A DNA stretch of 64,000 nucleotides from Aestuariimicrobium soli (GCF_051192575.1 NZ_JBPJSQ010000011.1:186001-250000); one strand, 5' to 3'; shown: positions 7,301 to 15,001, counted from the first letter of the stretch. The notes: a model not told the origin generated them from the letters alone. Translations and numbers: made by a program.

Positions 7301-9705
7301 GATGCCTCCTCGATCAGGCTGACCCGGCCCGAGGTGCCGTCGACGGTGATGGTGTCACCGTCGCTGATCAACGCGGTGGCGTCGTGCAGCGCGACCACGC
7401 AGGGAATGCCGTACTCCCGGCTGACGATCGAGGCGTGGCAGAGCAGCCCGCCGTACTCGGTGACGACCGCCTGCACGAGGGCGAACTTCGACGTCCAGCC
7501 GGTGTCGGTGAACCGGGTGACGAGAATGTCGCCGGGGCGAATGCGGTCGATCTCGTCGAGACCGCCGACGACGCGGGCCGTGCCCGTGACCCGTCCGGGG
7601 GAGGCGCCGAGCCCGACGAGCGCACCCTCGGGGTCGGTCTCGGTGGTGGCGGTGGAGTCGAAGGATCGCCCGATCTCGTTGGGCGGGGTGAAGTGCGCGA
7701 ACGAGTCGAAGTAGGTGCGCTGCCGGACCACCTCGGCGGCCACCTCGGCGCGGGTCAGCCGCCCGGCCAGCAGTTCGCGCAGCCAGCCGATCTCGAGGAA
7801 CCAGATGTCGTCGGCGCGCCTCAGCCAACCTTCGGTGACCAGGTGGGGAGCCAGCGCCATGGTCGCGCGCCTGATCAGGTGGTAGTAGCGGGTCGACCGG
7901 TCGCGGGCCTCCTCGCGCCACCACAGCATGTCGCGGGTGCTGCTCACCCGCTCGCGGAATGCGGCGACCCGACGCCCCGACCCCGGACGAGCCGCCAGCC
8001 GCCGCTCGCCCTCGGCCAGGGTGGCGCGGTAGGTCTGGCGCAGGCGCTCCCGGCCGTGCTGGGGGGCGTGCTCGTCGTCGAGCTCGAGCAGGTCGAGCAC
8101 GAGCTGCACCACCGACTCGGTGTCCTCGTCGAAGTCGGGGTGGGTGATGTCGAGTTCTCGCACGGCGTGGTGGGCGTGGTCGCCCTGCAGCCGGGCCACC
8201 TCGGGCGGCAGCTCGGCGGCGATGCGGGCCCGGCCGCCGGGTTCGCGCGCCAGCGACCGCCACCAGGCGAGTCTGGCGTCGTCCGCCCTGATCTCGCGGC
8301 TGACCTGCCACGCGTCGAGGAACGGGCGCAGGTGCGAGACCACCGGCAGGCCCGAGATGAGGCGGTAGAAGCCCTCCTCGCCGACGACCTTGGTGAGGGC
8401 GTCCTTGGCGAGTTGCTGGTGGATGGTGTTGATGAAGATCTGCCAGAAGTAGGTGCCCTCGCTGCGGTGGTAGTCGGTGAAGACCAGCTCGAGCCACAGG
8501 TCGGCGAGCTCGTCGCGGGTGAGCGGCCCGTCGAGGCGGCGCGCGTGGGCCTCGGCGCTGCGCAGCAGGTCGTCGTGGTTGGCCTGCACGCTGGCGCGAT
8601 GCTCGGCGACGATGCGCCGCTGGCGCCAGGCGGCGCGGGCGACCCGGGCCAGGGCGGCCGGGGTGTAGCCGGTGGTGGTGCCGTCTCCGTCGTAGGTGAT
8701 GCGCACCCCGAGCTCGGTGTCGAACTGGCGTTCGGTGTAGCCGGGGGCGGTTTCCATGGCCTTCTTGACCACCGAGAGGTTCCAGTACGGGCGGCCCAGG
8801 AACATGCGCCCCAAGCGCCGCGGTGGAGCGAGTTCGCGCGGGCTGATCAGCGCGGAGTCAAGCAGGAACGTGCTCAGCCAGTCCTCCCAGATCATGCGGT
8901 AGAGGCTCCACATCATGGGGGAGCACGGCCCCGAGGAGACCCCGCCGTCCTTGAAGTCGGCGTTCGTCCACTGGTCGACGATCTCGGCATGGTGCAGCGT
9001 CGTGATCGGACGTGCCTGCAGCAGGTGCAGCTGGCCGTCGGCGAAGGCGAACTCGAGGTCGCAGGGGTGCCCGTGGTGGGTCTGCACGTCGAGGGCCAAC
9101 CGGACGAGCGCGCGTTCCTCGGCGGGGCTGAGCAGCGACGAGCGCTCGTGGGTCTGGCTCCACCACCAGTCGTGGACGAACCGTTCGGCGCGCACCTGCC
9201 CGTCCACCAGCTTGTCGCCCAGACCCGCCACCAGTTCGGCGACGATGCGGGTGTCGTGGCCGTTGAGCGGGTCGATGGTGAACGCGACACCCGCGACATC
9301 GGCGTCGACCAGGCTCTGCACCAGCACGGCGAAGCCGCCATCGGCCGGCAGGCCGTGGTCGTCGAGGTAGGCCAGGGCGGCCGGCGAGGTGGACGAGGCC
9401 CGCACCCGCGCGAGGGCGGCCGGCAGGTCGTCCGGGGTGACGCCCAGCTCGGTCTCGTACTGCCCGGCGAACGACAACCCCTCGAGATCTTCGTTCACGG
9501 CGGACGAGCGCACCGCCAGCCGGTCGCCGAGGCGGCGGCCCAGGCGGCGCAACTCGTCGGGATCGGGGTGGGCATCGACGGGAACCACGAACCCGTCGGG
9601 CACCGAGAATCCGGCGGTGCGGAGGTCGGCGAGGGTGGCGGCCTTGCGGCCGAGCACGGCGGGATCGGGGTGGGGATCGTCCAACCAGACGACGGAGGAG
9701 GTCAC
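7297..9705 (-). CDS. PEP-synthase/rifampin-phosphotransferase-like dikinase (paralogue B)
   Basis: 802 aa. Complete PPDK_N domain: 'GRKAATLADL', 'LAVRSSAVNEDLEG', 'SFAGQYETELGV', 'VAFTIDPLNGHDTR', 'DLEFAFADGQLHLLQARPITT' region at ~245-265. A long central region (~280-700) likely forms the acceptor domain. C-terminal swivel domain with 'GGLLCHASIVSREYGIP' carrying the phospho-histidine. No PEP-binding TIM barrel, so RPH-like: ATP to AMP plus phosphorylated substrate is the expected chemistry. Better conserved than paralogue A. GTG start at 9705 overlaps the carS stop (GTGA). Confidence 0.8.
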   Translation of the reverse strand: MTSSVVWLDDPHPDPAVLGRKAATLADLRTAGFSVPDGFVVPVDAHPDPDELRRLGRRLGDRLAVRSSAVNEDLEGLSFAGQYETELGVTPDDLPAALARVRASSTSPAALAYLDDHGLPADGGFAVLVQSLVDADVAGVAFTIDPLNGHDTRIVAELVAGLGDKLVDGQVRAERFVHDWWWSQTHERSSLLSPAEERALVRLALDVQTHHGHPCDLEFAFADGQLHLLQARPITTLHHAEIVDQWTNADFKDGGVSSGPCSPMMWSLYRMIWEDWLSTFLLDSALISPRELAPPRRLGRMFLGRPYWNLSVVKKAMETAPGYTERQFDTELGVRITYDGDGTTTGYTPAALARVARAAWRQRRIVAEHRASVQANHDDLLRSAEAHARRLDGPLTRDELADLWLELVFTDYHRSEGTYFWQIFINTIHQQLAKDALTKVVGEEGFYRLISGLPVVSHLRPFLDAWQVSREIRADDARLAWWRSLAREPGGRARIAAELPPEVARLQGDHAHHAVRELDITHPDFDEDTESVVQLVLDLLELDDEHAPQHGRERLRQTYRATLAEGERRLAARPGSGRRVAAFRERVSSTRDMLWWREEARDRSTRYYHLIRRATMALAPHLVTEGWLRRADDIWFLEIGWLRELLAGRLTRAEVAAEVVRQRTYFDSFAHFTPPNEIGRSFDSTATTETDPEGALVGLGASPGRVTGTARVVGGLDEIDRIRPGDILVTRFTDTGWTSKFALVQAVVTEYGGLLCHASIVSREYGIPCVVALHDATALISDGDTITVDGTSGRVSLIEEAS

Positions 9706-10304
9706 AGCGGGTGCTTCCGGAGCTTGACGGCATACAGGACGAGGTTGAGCAGCAGGTGCGTCACCCCGCCCACCACGATGATGCCGACAAAGAGGGCCAC
9801 CGAGACCGGCGCGAGCAGGGCGAGCACGATCGCGCAGCCCACCACGGAGTCGATCTGGTCGAGCACCACGAACAGCCACGAGTGCCGTGTGTCGGCAGTG
9901 TGGCCGGGACGAATGTCGAGCCGCCGCTTGAGGAACGAGTTCGGCAACTCGAACAGGCCGTAGGCCAGGCCCAGGAGTCCACCGGTGAGGGCCGTCCAGC
10001 CGGCCGTGGGAGCGTGGTCGAGCAGGAACAGGTTGTGTCGGCCGATGGCGTTGGCGGGTCCGGGGCCGAGGTGGCCGATCCAGCCCCACAACAGGCCGGC
10101 GAGGATGCCGAGCACGGTGACCCCGATCAGACCGTTCCAGGTCTTGTTGTCACCGAACAGGCGGCGGCCGTCGGGCAGGGTGGCGCCACCGTCGATGGGG
10201 CCCAGCCGGCGCAGCCACGGATTGCGCACCCAGACCATGTTGACCACGGCCGCGAGGATCGCGGGGGTCAGGGAGGCGTAGATCTGGGCCAGCGCGGTGA
10301 GCAT
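9702..10304 (-). CDS. carS: CDP-archaeol synthase (CarS/DUF46)-like membrane cytidylyltransferase
   Basis: 200 aa, about five membrane segments. It carries the CarS family (PF01864) landmarks: 'FGDNKTWNGLIG' (~44-55; archaeal GDxKTWxGxxxG), 'ELPNSFLKRRLDIRPG' (~121-136; archaeal ...GS.iKRRlgik.G) and 'VLDQIDSVVG' (~150). In archaea CarS transfers CMP from CTP to digeranylgeranylglyceryl phosphate. It is distinct from bacterial CdsA. First gene of the seven-gene operon; its -10-like box is at 10312-10317. Whether the real substrate here is a diether, a prenyl phosphate or an ordinary phosphatidic acid cannot be told from sequence alone. Confidence 0.8.
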   Translation of the reverse strand: MLTALAQIYASLTPAILAAVVNMVWVRNPWLRRLGPIDGGATLPDGRRLFGDNKTWNGLIGVTVLGILAGLLWGWIGHLGPGPANAIGRHNLFLLDHAPTAGWTALTGGLLGLAYGLFELPNSFLKRRLDIRPGHTADTRHSWLFVVLDQIDSVVGCAIVLALLAPVSVALFVGIIVVGGVTHLLLNLVLYAVKLRKHPL

Positions 10305-10311
10305 GGGTGCC

Positions 10312-10317
10312 AGTCTG
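10312..10317 (-). promoter_or_regulatory. Putative -10 box of the carS lipid operon
   Basis: CAGACT (minus strand) lies 7 nt before the carS ATG, the same spacing as other leaderless starts in this window. First base departs from TANNNT. Confidence 0.35.
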
Positions 10318-10352
10318 CCGGGTGCTCGTGTCGCGGGCAGGTCAGCCGGGCG

Positions 10353-10435
10353 CACCGATCCGTTTCGGCGCCGCCCTGCGAGATGTGGCCAGCTGGTGGC
10401 AACTTCTCGCAATGGACGACCAAAACCGATCGGTG
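10353..10435. repeat. 83-bp imperfect palindrome between carS and tRNA-Leu
   Basis: The two halves align without gaps around position 10394. The outer arms begin CACCGATC and match over about 14 of 16 bases; the inner arms TGCGAGA/TCTCGCA match exactly; the centre contains CCAGCTGG. The element fills the space between the tRNA-Leu 3' end and the lipid-operon promoter. It could be a bidirectional operator, a long RNA hairpin ending the tRNA transcript, or a dispersed palindromic repeat. Confidence 0.6.
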
Positions 10436-10449
10436 GGGATGTGAAACGG

Positions 10450-10531
10450 TGCCGGAGAAGGGACTTGAACCCTCACGCCTTGCGGCACAGGAACCTAAAT
10501 CCTGCGTGTCTGCCAATTCCACCACTCCGGC
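10450..10531 (-). tRNA. tRNA-Leu (anticodon TAG)
   Basis: Reads 5'-GCCGGAGTGGTGGAATTGGC on the minus strand. Acceptor stem GCCGGAG/CTCCGGC, anticodon stem CAGGA/TCCTG with loop TTTAGGT giving anticodon TAG, a long class II variable arm, and a TTCAAGTC T loop. The CCA end is not encoded. Confidence 0.95.
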
Positions 10532-10555
10532 CAGCGCCCGCCATGCTAGCGGTCC

Positions 10556-10561
10556 TACGCT
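10556..10561 (+). promoter_or_regulatory. -10 box of a leaderless promoter for the DivIVA-domain gene
   Basis: TACGCT, 7 nt before the ATG at 10569. It lies just upstream of the tRNA-Leu 5' end, so the two genes diverge. Confidence 0.5.
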
Positions 10562-10568
10562 GGGGCGC

Positions 10569-10874
10569 ATGTTGAGCCCCGACGACGTCCGCTCCGTCAC
10601 CTTCCCCACCTCCCGGCGTGCCCACGAGGGTTACTCCGAGCAGGCCGTGGATGAGTTCGTGGAACTGGTCGCCCAACGGATGGAGCGCGGCGAGAGCCCG
10701 GCGGGGCTGCTGGCCGGGGCGCGCTTCCCGATGGCGCGCCGCGACGGGTACCGGGCGCAGGAGGTCGATGACTTCATCGACCGGCTGATCGAGCAGTACC
10801 CGCTCGCGCGGGGGCAGCATGTCGAGACCGCCGACGGCCGGCGGCAGGGGTTCTGGAGTCGTCTGTTCGGCTGA
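10569..10874 (+). CDS. Small DivIVA-domain protein
   Basis: 101 aa with two tandem copies of the short DivIVA-type motif: 'VTFPTSRRAHEGYSEQAVDE' (~10-29) and 'ARFPMARRDGYRAQEVDDFI' (~51-70). These F..ar..GY...eVD.f units form the N-terminal lipid-binding piece of DivIVA/Wag31, but no long coiled coil follows, so this is not full Wag31. Actinobacteria carry several such small proteins of unknown role. Ends one base before the convergent bcp stop. Confidence 0.75.
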   Translation: MLSPDDVRSVTFPTSRRAHEGYSEQAVDEFVELVAQRMERGESPAGLLAGARFPMARRDGYRAQEVDDFIDRLIEQYPLARGQHVETADGRRQGFWSRLFG

Positions 10875-11354
10875 TCAGATGCCGAGGTCGCGCTTCAGCT
10901 TGTCGACGTGGCCGGTGGCTTTCACGTTGTACTGAGCGAGCGCGATGGTGCCGTGGCCGTCGTCGTCCACGTCGACCACGAAGGTCGAGCGCAGCACACC
11001 GGTGATCTCCTTGCCGTAGAGCATCTTGGTGCCCCAGGCGCCGTAGGCGTTCAGCGAGGTCTTCTCGGGGTCGGCCAGCAGCGTGACGCCGAGGGCCTCC
11101 TTGTCGCGGAACTTGGCGAGCTTGTCGACCGAGTCGGGGCTGATGCCCACGATCTCGTAGCCGGCGTTGCGGAAGTCGGCCTGGGCCGCCGTGAAGTCGA
11201 CCGCCTGGATCGTGCAACCGGGGGTCATCGCCGCGGGGTAGAAGTAGACGATCACGCGCCGTCCCGCGAAGTCACCGAGCGAAACCTGGGTGCCGGTGGC
11301 ATCCGGAAGGGTGAAATCGGGGGCGGGGGAGCCGAGGTCGAGGCGATGGTTCAT
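10875..11354 (-). CDS. bcp: Bcp/PrxQ-type peroxiredoxin, apparently 1-Cys
   Basis: 159 aa, thioredoxin-fold thiol peroxidase that reduces hydroperoxides in the cytosol. The peroxidatic Cys is in 'YFYPAAMTPGCTIQAVDF' (~36-53). Canonical PrxQ enzymes have a resolving Cys five residues later (GCTxEAC); here that position is Val, so it should act as a 1-Cys enzyme needing an external thiol such as mycothiol or mycoredoxin. Start ATG at 11354 with a -10 box 7 nt upstream. Confidence 0.9.
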   Translation of the reverse strand: MNHRLDLGSPAPDFTLPDATGTQVSLGDFAGRRVIVYFYPAAMTPGCTIQAVDFTAAQADFRNAGYEIVGISPDSVDKLAKFRDKEALGVTLLADPEKTSLNAYGAWGTKMLYGKEITGVLRSTFVVDVDDDGHGTIALAQYNVKATGHVDKLKRDLGI

Positions 11355-11361
11355 GCCCCAC

Positions 11362-11367
11362 ACGATA
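11362..11367 (-). promoter_or_regulatory. -10 box of a leaderless promoter for bcp
   Basis: TATCGT on the minus strand, 7 nt before the bcp ATG. Confidence 0.5.
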
Positions 11368-11428
11368 CCGGTGGCGCTAGGGTGGGCTGGCAAGCTCGAC
11401 GACTGGCACTCACCCAAGGGAGACCCCC

Positions 11429-11734
11429 GTGGCCGACACCACCGACACCCGCACCACCGCCCAGATTCGCGCCGACATCGCCGCCCGCCGTGCCCGGGTG
11501 TCGGCGAACCTGTCGAACTTGGTCACCGAGGTGCACCCGACCGCCGTCAAGGAGCGGACGATCAACGACGCCAAGTCGTTCGCGCAGACCGAGTTCGACG
11601 CCGCGAAGTCGACCGTCAAGGACGATCGCGGCTGGCGCGTCGACCGGCTGTTGATGCTGGGCGCCGCCGTCGTCGGCACCGTGGCTCTGCTGGTCGGGGT
11701 GCGGGCGATCGTCCAAGCCGGCCGCAAGGCCTGA
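11429..11734 (+). CDS. DUF3618 small membrane protein
   Basis: 101 aa. The N-terminal pattern 'TTAQIRADIAARRARVSANL' is the DUF3618 signature, and one hydrophobic helix ('LLMLGAAVVGTVALLVGV') near residues 75-92 anchors it to the membrane. Starts at GTG with a GGGAGA ribosome site 6-11 nt upstream. Function unknown; family members often sit beside membrane-stress or phage-shock-like genes. A strong terminator follows. Confidence 0.75.
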   Translation: MADTTDTRTTAQIRADIAARRARVSANLSNLVTEVHPTAVKERTINDAKSFAQTEFDAAKSTVKDDRGWRVDRLLMLGAAVVGTVALLVGVRAIVQAGRKA

Positions 11735-11752
11735 TCCGAAGCTGACAACGAA

Positions 11753-11784
11753 AAGGCCTTGTGAGAGAGATCTCACAAGGCCTT
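11753..11784 (+). terminator. Bidirectional intrinsic terminator
   Basis: Perfect 14-bp stem (AAGGCCTTGTGAGA and its complement) with a GAGA loop, followed by TCTT on the plus strand and flanked by AAAA on the left. It can end DUF3618 transcription on the plus strand and the tRNA-Lys transcript on the minus strand. Confidence 0.85.
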
Positions 11785-11789
11785 CTTCG

Positions 11790-11865
<76 letters not shown>

Positions 11866-11875
11866 GCGAGAAGAA

Positions 11876-11905
11876 ACTTTAGAGCATCGGGGCGCCGTTT
11901 GTGAA
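11876..11905 (-). promoter_or_regulatory. Promoter of tRNA-Lys
   Basis: Minus strand: -35 TTCACA (11900-11905), 18-bp spacer, -10 TAAAGT (11876-11881), 10 nt before the mature tRNA 5' end. It sits immediately after the gatD stop. Confidence 0.55.
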
Positions 11906-11906
11906 A

Positions 11907-12638
11907 TCAGCGCTTGCGGACGGCTGCGATCCGCTGGCGACGCAGCTCGTCGACCTCGGGGACGACCAGCGGTTCCAGCTCGAGCCCGGTGCCCAAGCGC
12001 AGCACGTGGTCGGCCAGTTCGGGGTTGCGGGCGAGCACCGGCCCGTGGGGGTAGGTGCCCAGCACCGTGCCCTGCTGGGCGCCCTCGGTGCCGTCGCCGT
12101 TGTTGCCGACGCCCACCTCGACCATGGCCAGGGGAGTGGCGTCCGGGCCCAGGGTGGTGTGGCCGCCGTGGTTCTCGAATCCCGTCAGCTCGTAGCTGGT
12201 GCCGTCGGGGCGTTGCCAGCGGGTGAGGATCTCGCCGACCGCACGCGCCGGTCCGCGGCGGGTGGTCACGTCGAGCAGCCCGAGCCCCTCGATCACCTCG
12301 TCGTGGTCGCCCACGGTGAAGCTGGTGCCGCAGATCTGGTAGCCGGCGCACACCGCGAACAGGGCGGCGCCGCCCTCGACGGCCCGGAACAGGTTGCCGT
12401 CGGCGCGCAGCGCCTTCACGGCCGAGATCTGCGCCATGTCCTCACCGCCGCCGAGCAGGTAGACGTGGCCGTCGGCCGGCACCTCGTCCCCGGGCTCGAC
12501 GACGATCAGTTCGTGGTCGATGCCGCGCCACTCGAGGCGCTTGGTGAGCACGGTCGCGTTGCCGCGGTCACCGTAGATGCCCAGCAGGGACTGGTACACG
12601 AGCACCAGCTTGACGGGTCCGTCAACGATCCGGCTCAT
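11907..12638 (-). CDS. gatD: Lipid II isoglutaminyl synthase, glutamine amidotransferase subunit GatD
   Basis: 243 aa CobB/CobQ-type class I glutaminase. It supplies ammonia to MurT to amidate the D-Glu carboxylate of lipid II at the cytoplasmic membrane face. Visible: 'YGDRGNATVL' (~22), 'LLGGGEDMAQ' (~62-71), nucleophile Cys in 'ALFAVCAGYQICG' (~92-104) and the His near 'GFENHGGHT' (~160-168). Its ATG overlaps the murT stop (ATGA), as is usual for the two-subunit enzyme. Confidence 0.92.
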   Translation of the reverse strand: MSRIVDGPVKLVLVYQSLLGIYGDRGNATVLTKRLEWRGIDHELIVVEPGDEVPADGHVYLLGGGEDMAQISAVKALRADGNLFRAVEGGAALFAVCAGYQICGTSFTVGDHDEVIEGLGLLDVTTRRGPARAVGEILTRWQRPDGTSYELTGFENHGGHTTLGPDATPLAMVEVGVGNNGDGTEGAQQGTVLGTYPHGPVLARNPELADHVLRLGTGLELEPLVVPEVDELRRQRIAAVRKR

Positions 12639-13942
12639 GCGAGACCTCCAAGCTTCCGCAGCCGCTGGAACGGGGTGTAGGTGGCGATCACGTCGACGGC
12701 CCCCTCGTCGGCCCGCACCTCGGGGCGGGCGAACGCCGCCGCCAGGTCGGGCTCGACGACGTGCTCGACCCCGGCGTGCTTCAACCGCACCGCGAGATCC
12801 TGGGCCCGCGGGCCGGTCGCGACCACGGTTCGTCCGGCCAACTGCTCGTAGCGCACGTCCCACAGCCACGAGACGTCGCGCCCGTCGGCGGCCGCGGAGT
12901 CGATCGCGAGCACGACCGTGTCGGTGGTGGCCAGGGGCAGCGACTCGGCCCAGCCGGCCGGATTCTTCGCCAGCAGCAGCTTCGCCTGGGCGCCACCGAT
13001 CATGGCCACCGCGTAGCGTCCGGCGGGCGAGGTGACGGTCGCCATGCCGGCCAGCGCGGTCGCGGCGGGCACGCCCATCGCACGGGCAGCGGCCAGGGCG
13101 CAGGCGGCGTTGGCGCGGTTGAAGCGCCCGGGCACCTGCAGGTCGAGGGTGAACACGCGCCCGTTGGGGTCGGAGACCTCGTCGCCGGCGACGGTGTAGT
13201 CGGCCGTGGGTTGGGTCAACTCGCAGCCGGGGCAGTCCCAGCGGGGTCGGTCGGCCTCCTGGGTGCGGACGAGCACCGTGCCGCACTCGGGGCAGAGCGC
13301 GGCGTCCTCGTTCCAGACGTCGCCGGTGTCGATCCAGATGGTGCGCCGGGCCGGCGCGGACGACCAGACCACGAGCGGGTCGCAGGCATTGGCCACCACG
13401 ACGGGGCCCGAGTCGCCGGCGGCCTGCAGCGCGAGCCGCCACGATCGTCCGAGCGCCTTGATCTCGTGGTGGCGGTCCAACTGGTCGCGGGAGAAGTTGA
13501 GCAGCACCAGCACCTCGGGCTTGCCCAACTCAATGACGGTCGCGACCACGCGCTCGTCGGTCTCGAGCACCGCGATGCCCGCCTCGGGGTGGTTCGACAG
13601 GGCCGACGCGATGCCGTGGTGCAGGTTGGCGCCGTCGGCATTGGTGACCACCTCGTCGGGGTTGGCGACGCTGGCGCGCACGGCCGCCGTGAGCAGGTGG
13701 GTGGTGGTGGTCTTGCCGTTGGTGCCCGACACGCTGGCGACGCGGCGGTCGGCGAGCAGTTTGCCCAGCGCCTTGGGGTCGATGCGCAGCAACACGGTGC
13801 CCTGGATGGACGCGCCGGTGCCTCGTCCGGTCACACGGGAGGCGAGGGCTGCGGCCTTGCCGGCGGCGGTCGCGGCACCCAGCCGGATGCGGCTCAGGGT
13901 TCCCGGCTTCGGCGGGCGAAAGGGAAGTCGAGGAGCAGCCAT
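12635..13942 (-). CDS. murT: Lipid II isoglutaminyl synthase, Mur-ligase-like subunit MurT
   Basis: 435 aa. Mur ligase fold: P-loop 'VSGTNGKTTTTHLL' (~71-84) and the MurT-specific four-Cys zinc ribbon, 'CPECG' and 'CPGCEL' (~200-227). C-terminal DUF1727 region follows. Forms the ATP-dependent partner of GatD. I chose ATG 13942 rather than 13951 because a CACAAT -10-like box lies 7 nt before 13942, matching the leaderless pattern here; the 13951 start would lie inside the expected spacer. Confidence 0.92.
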   Translation of the reverse strand: MAAPRLPFRPPKPGTLSRIRLGAATAAGKAAALASRVTGRGTGASIQGTVLLRIDPKALGKLLADRRVASVSGTNGKTTTTHLLTAAVRASVANPDEVVTNADGANLHHGIASALSNHPEAGIAVLETDERVVATVIELGKPEVLVLLNFSRDQLDRHHEIKALGRSWRLALQAAGDSGPVVVANACDPLVVWSSAPARRTIWIDTGDVWNEDAALCPECGTVLVRTQEADRPRWDCPGCELTQPTADYTVAGDEVSDPNGRVFTLDLQVPGRFNRANAACALAAARAMGVPAATALAGMATVTSPAGRYAVAMIGGAQAKLLLAKNPAGWAESLPLATTDTVVLAIDSAAADGRDVSWLWDVRYEQLAGRTVVATGPRAQDLAVRLKHAGVEHVVEPDLAAAFARPEVRADEGAVDVIATYTPFQRLRKLGGLA

Positions 13943-13949
13943 GCGGAAC

Positions 13950-13955
13950 ATTGTG
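13950..13955 (-). promoter_or_regulatory. Putative -10 box of murT-gatD
   Basis: CACAAT on the minus strand, 7 nt before ATG 13942; supports that start over 13951. Confidence 0.4.
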
Positions 13956-13979
13956 GCACGGGCTCGGGGGTGGTCCGTG

Positions 13980-14055
13980 TGGGGTGAGTAACGGGATTTG
14001 AACCCGCGACATCCGCGACCACAACGCGGCGCTCTACCACTGAGCTATACCCACC
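13980..14055 (-). tRNA. tRNA-His (anticodon GTG)
   Basis: Acceptor stem GTGGGTA/TACTCAC with an extra G-1 at 14055 opposite discriminator C (13983), the hallmark of tRNA-His. Anticodon stem CCGCG/CGCGG, loop TTGTGGT. CCA encoded at 13980-13982. Confidence 0.95.
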
Positions 14056-14093
14056 ACGGCCACACGTCACGCCGGTCGAAACCGGCTCAGGAG

Positions 14094-14123
14094 AATATAC
14101 CGGCCCGCACCGGTCGGCGCCAA
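14094..14123 (-). promoter_or_regulatory. Promoter of tRNA-His
   Basis: Minus strand: -35 TTGGCG (14118-14123), 18-bp spacer, -10 TATATT (14094-14099), the most A+T-rich hexamer nearby. Confidence 0.65.
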
Positions 14124-14140
14124 TCGGAGGCCTGCGCGAC

Positions 14141-14818
14141 TCAGATCAGGGAGCTGGGGTCGTCGCTATCTGCGTCTGCTGCCGGGTCGGAGGCACCGTC
14201 CGCCACCGCCCCCGTGAGCGCCCCCTGGTGGCGCAGCGCCGCCTCGCGGGCCATCTGCGTCGTCGGTGCGACCGGCACGAAGATGGCGTCGCGGTAGTAG
14301 CGCAGTTCCTCGATCGACTCCTGGATGTCGGCCAGCGCGCGGTGGTTGCCCGACTTGGCGGGGGAGTTGTAGTACGCCTTGGGGTACCAGCGGCGGGCGA
14401 GTTCCTTGATGGAGCTGACGTCGACGTTGCGGTAGTGCACGTGGCCCTCGAGGGCGGGCATGTCGCGGGCGAGGAACATGCGATCGGTGCCGATGGTGTT
14501 GCCCGCCAGCGGGGCCTTCCGCGCGGTGGGCACGTGCTCCTGCACGTAATCGAGGACGAGTCGCTCGGCCTCGGCCATGGTCAGGCCGGCCTCGAGCTCG
14601 TCCAACAACCCCGAGGTGGTGTGCATGGTGCGCACGAAGTCGCCCATCTGCTGCAGCGCCTCGGCGGGCGGCTTGATCAGCACGTCGACGCCCTCGCCGA
14701 GCACGTTCAGGTCGCCGTCGGTGACCAGGGCGGCCACCTCGACCAGCGCATCGGTGGTGAGGTCGAGCCCCGTCATCTCGCAATCGATCCAGACGAGCAT
14801 CTCGTTGGTCTGCGGCAC
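14141..14818 (-). CDS. orn: Oligoribonuclease
   Basis: 225 aa DEDDh 3'-5' exonuclease that degrades 2-5 nt RNAs and pGpG to mononucleotides. ExoI motif 'WIDCEMTGLD' (~9-18), ExoII with 'GNTIGTDRMFLARDMP' (~109-124), ExoIII 'KSGNHRALADIQES' (~156-169). The C-terminal ~30 residues are an acidic, low-complexity tail rich in Ala/Asp. GTG start at 14818 is preferred because AAGGGGG lies about 9 nt upstream; ATG 14800 is the alternative. Confidence 0.93.
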   Translation of the reverse strand: MPQTNEMLVWIDCEMTGLDLTTDALVEVAALVTDGDLNVLGEGVDVLIKPPAEALQQMGDFVRTMHTTSGLLDELEAGLTMAEAERLVLDYVQEHVPTARKAPLAGNTIGTDRMFLARDMPALEGHVHYRNVDVSSIKELARRWYPKAYYNSPAKSGNHRALADIQESIEELRYYRDAIFVPVAPTTQMAREAALRHQGALTGAVADGASDPAADADSDDPSSLI

Positions 14819-14882
14819 CGGGGGCGCCCCCTTCTGTTCGTCGTGGCCTGTTCGTCGTGGCCTGTCAGCCGTGGTGCACGTG

Positions 14883-14955
14883 CGCCCCAGGCAGGAATCG
14901 AACCTGCGCACGACAGATTAGAAGGCTGTTGCTCTATCCGCTGAGCTACTGGGGC
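14883..14955 (-). tRNA. tRNA-Arg (anticodon TCT)
   Basis: Acceptor stem GCCCCAG/CTGGGGC, D-arm TAGCTCAGCGGATAGAGC, anticodon loop CTTCTAA (anticodon TCT), T loop GTTCGATTC. CCA not encoded. A TAGACT -10-like box lies upstream at about 14968. Confidence 0.95.
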
Positions 14956-15001
14956 CAGAGACGTCAGTCTAGGCGCACCGGTCCCTGCTCCGCCCACTCG
15001 C

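Noticed and set aside
7384..9963. 859-codon open frame on the plus strand
   Set aside because: It is the antisense shadow of dikinase B, rich in His/Gly/Val and without domain features; high G+C keeps such frames open.
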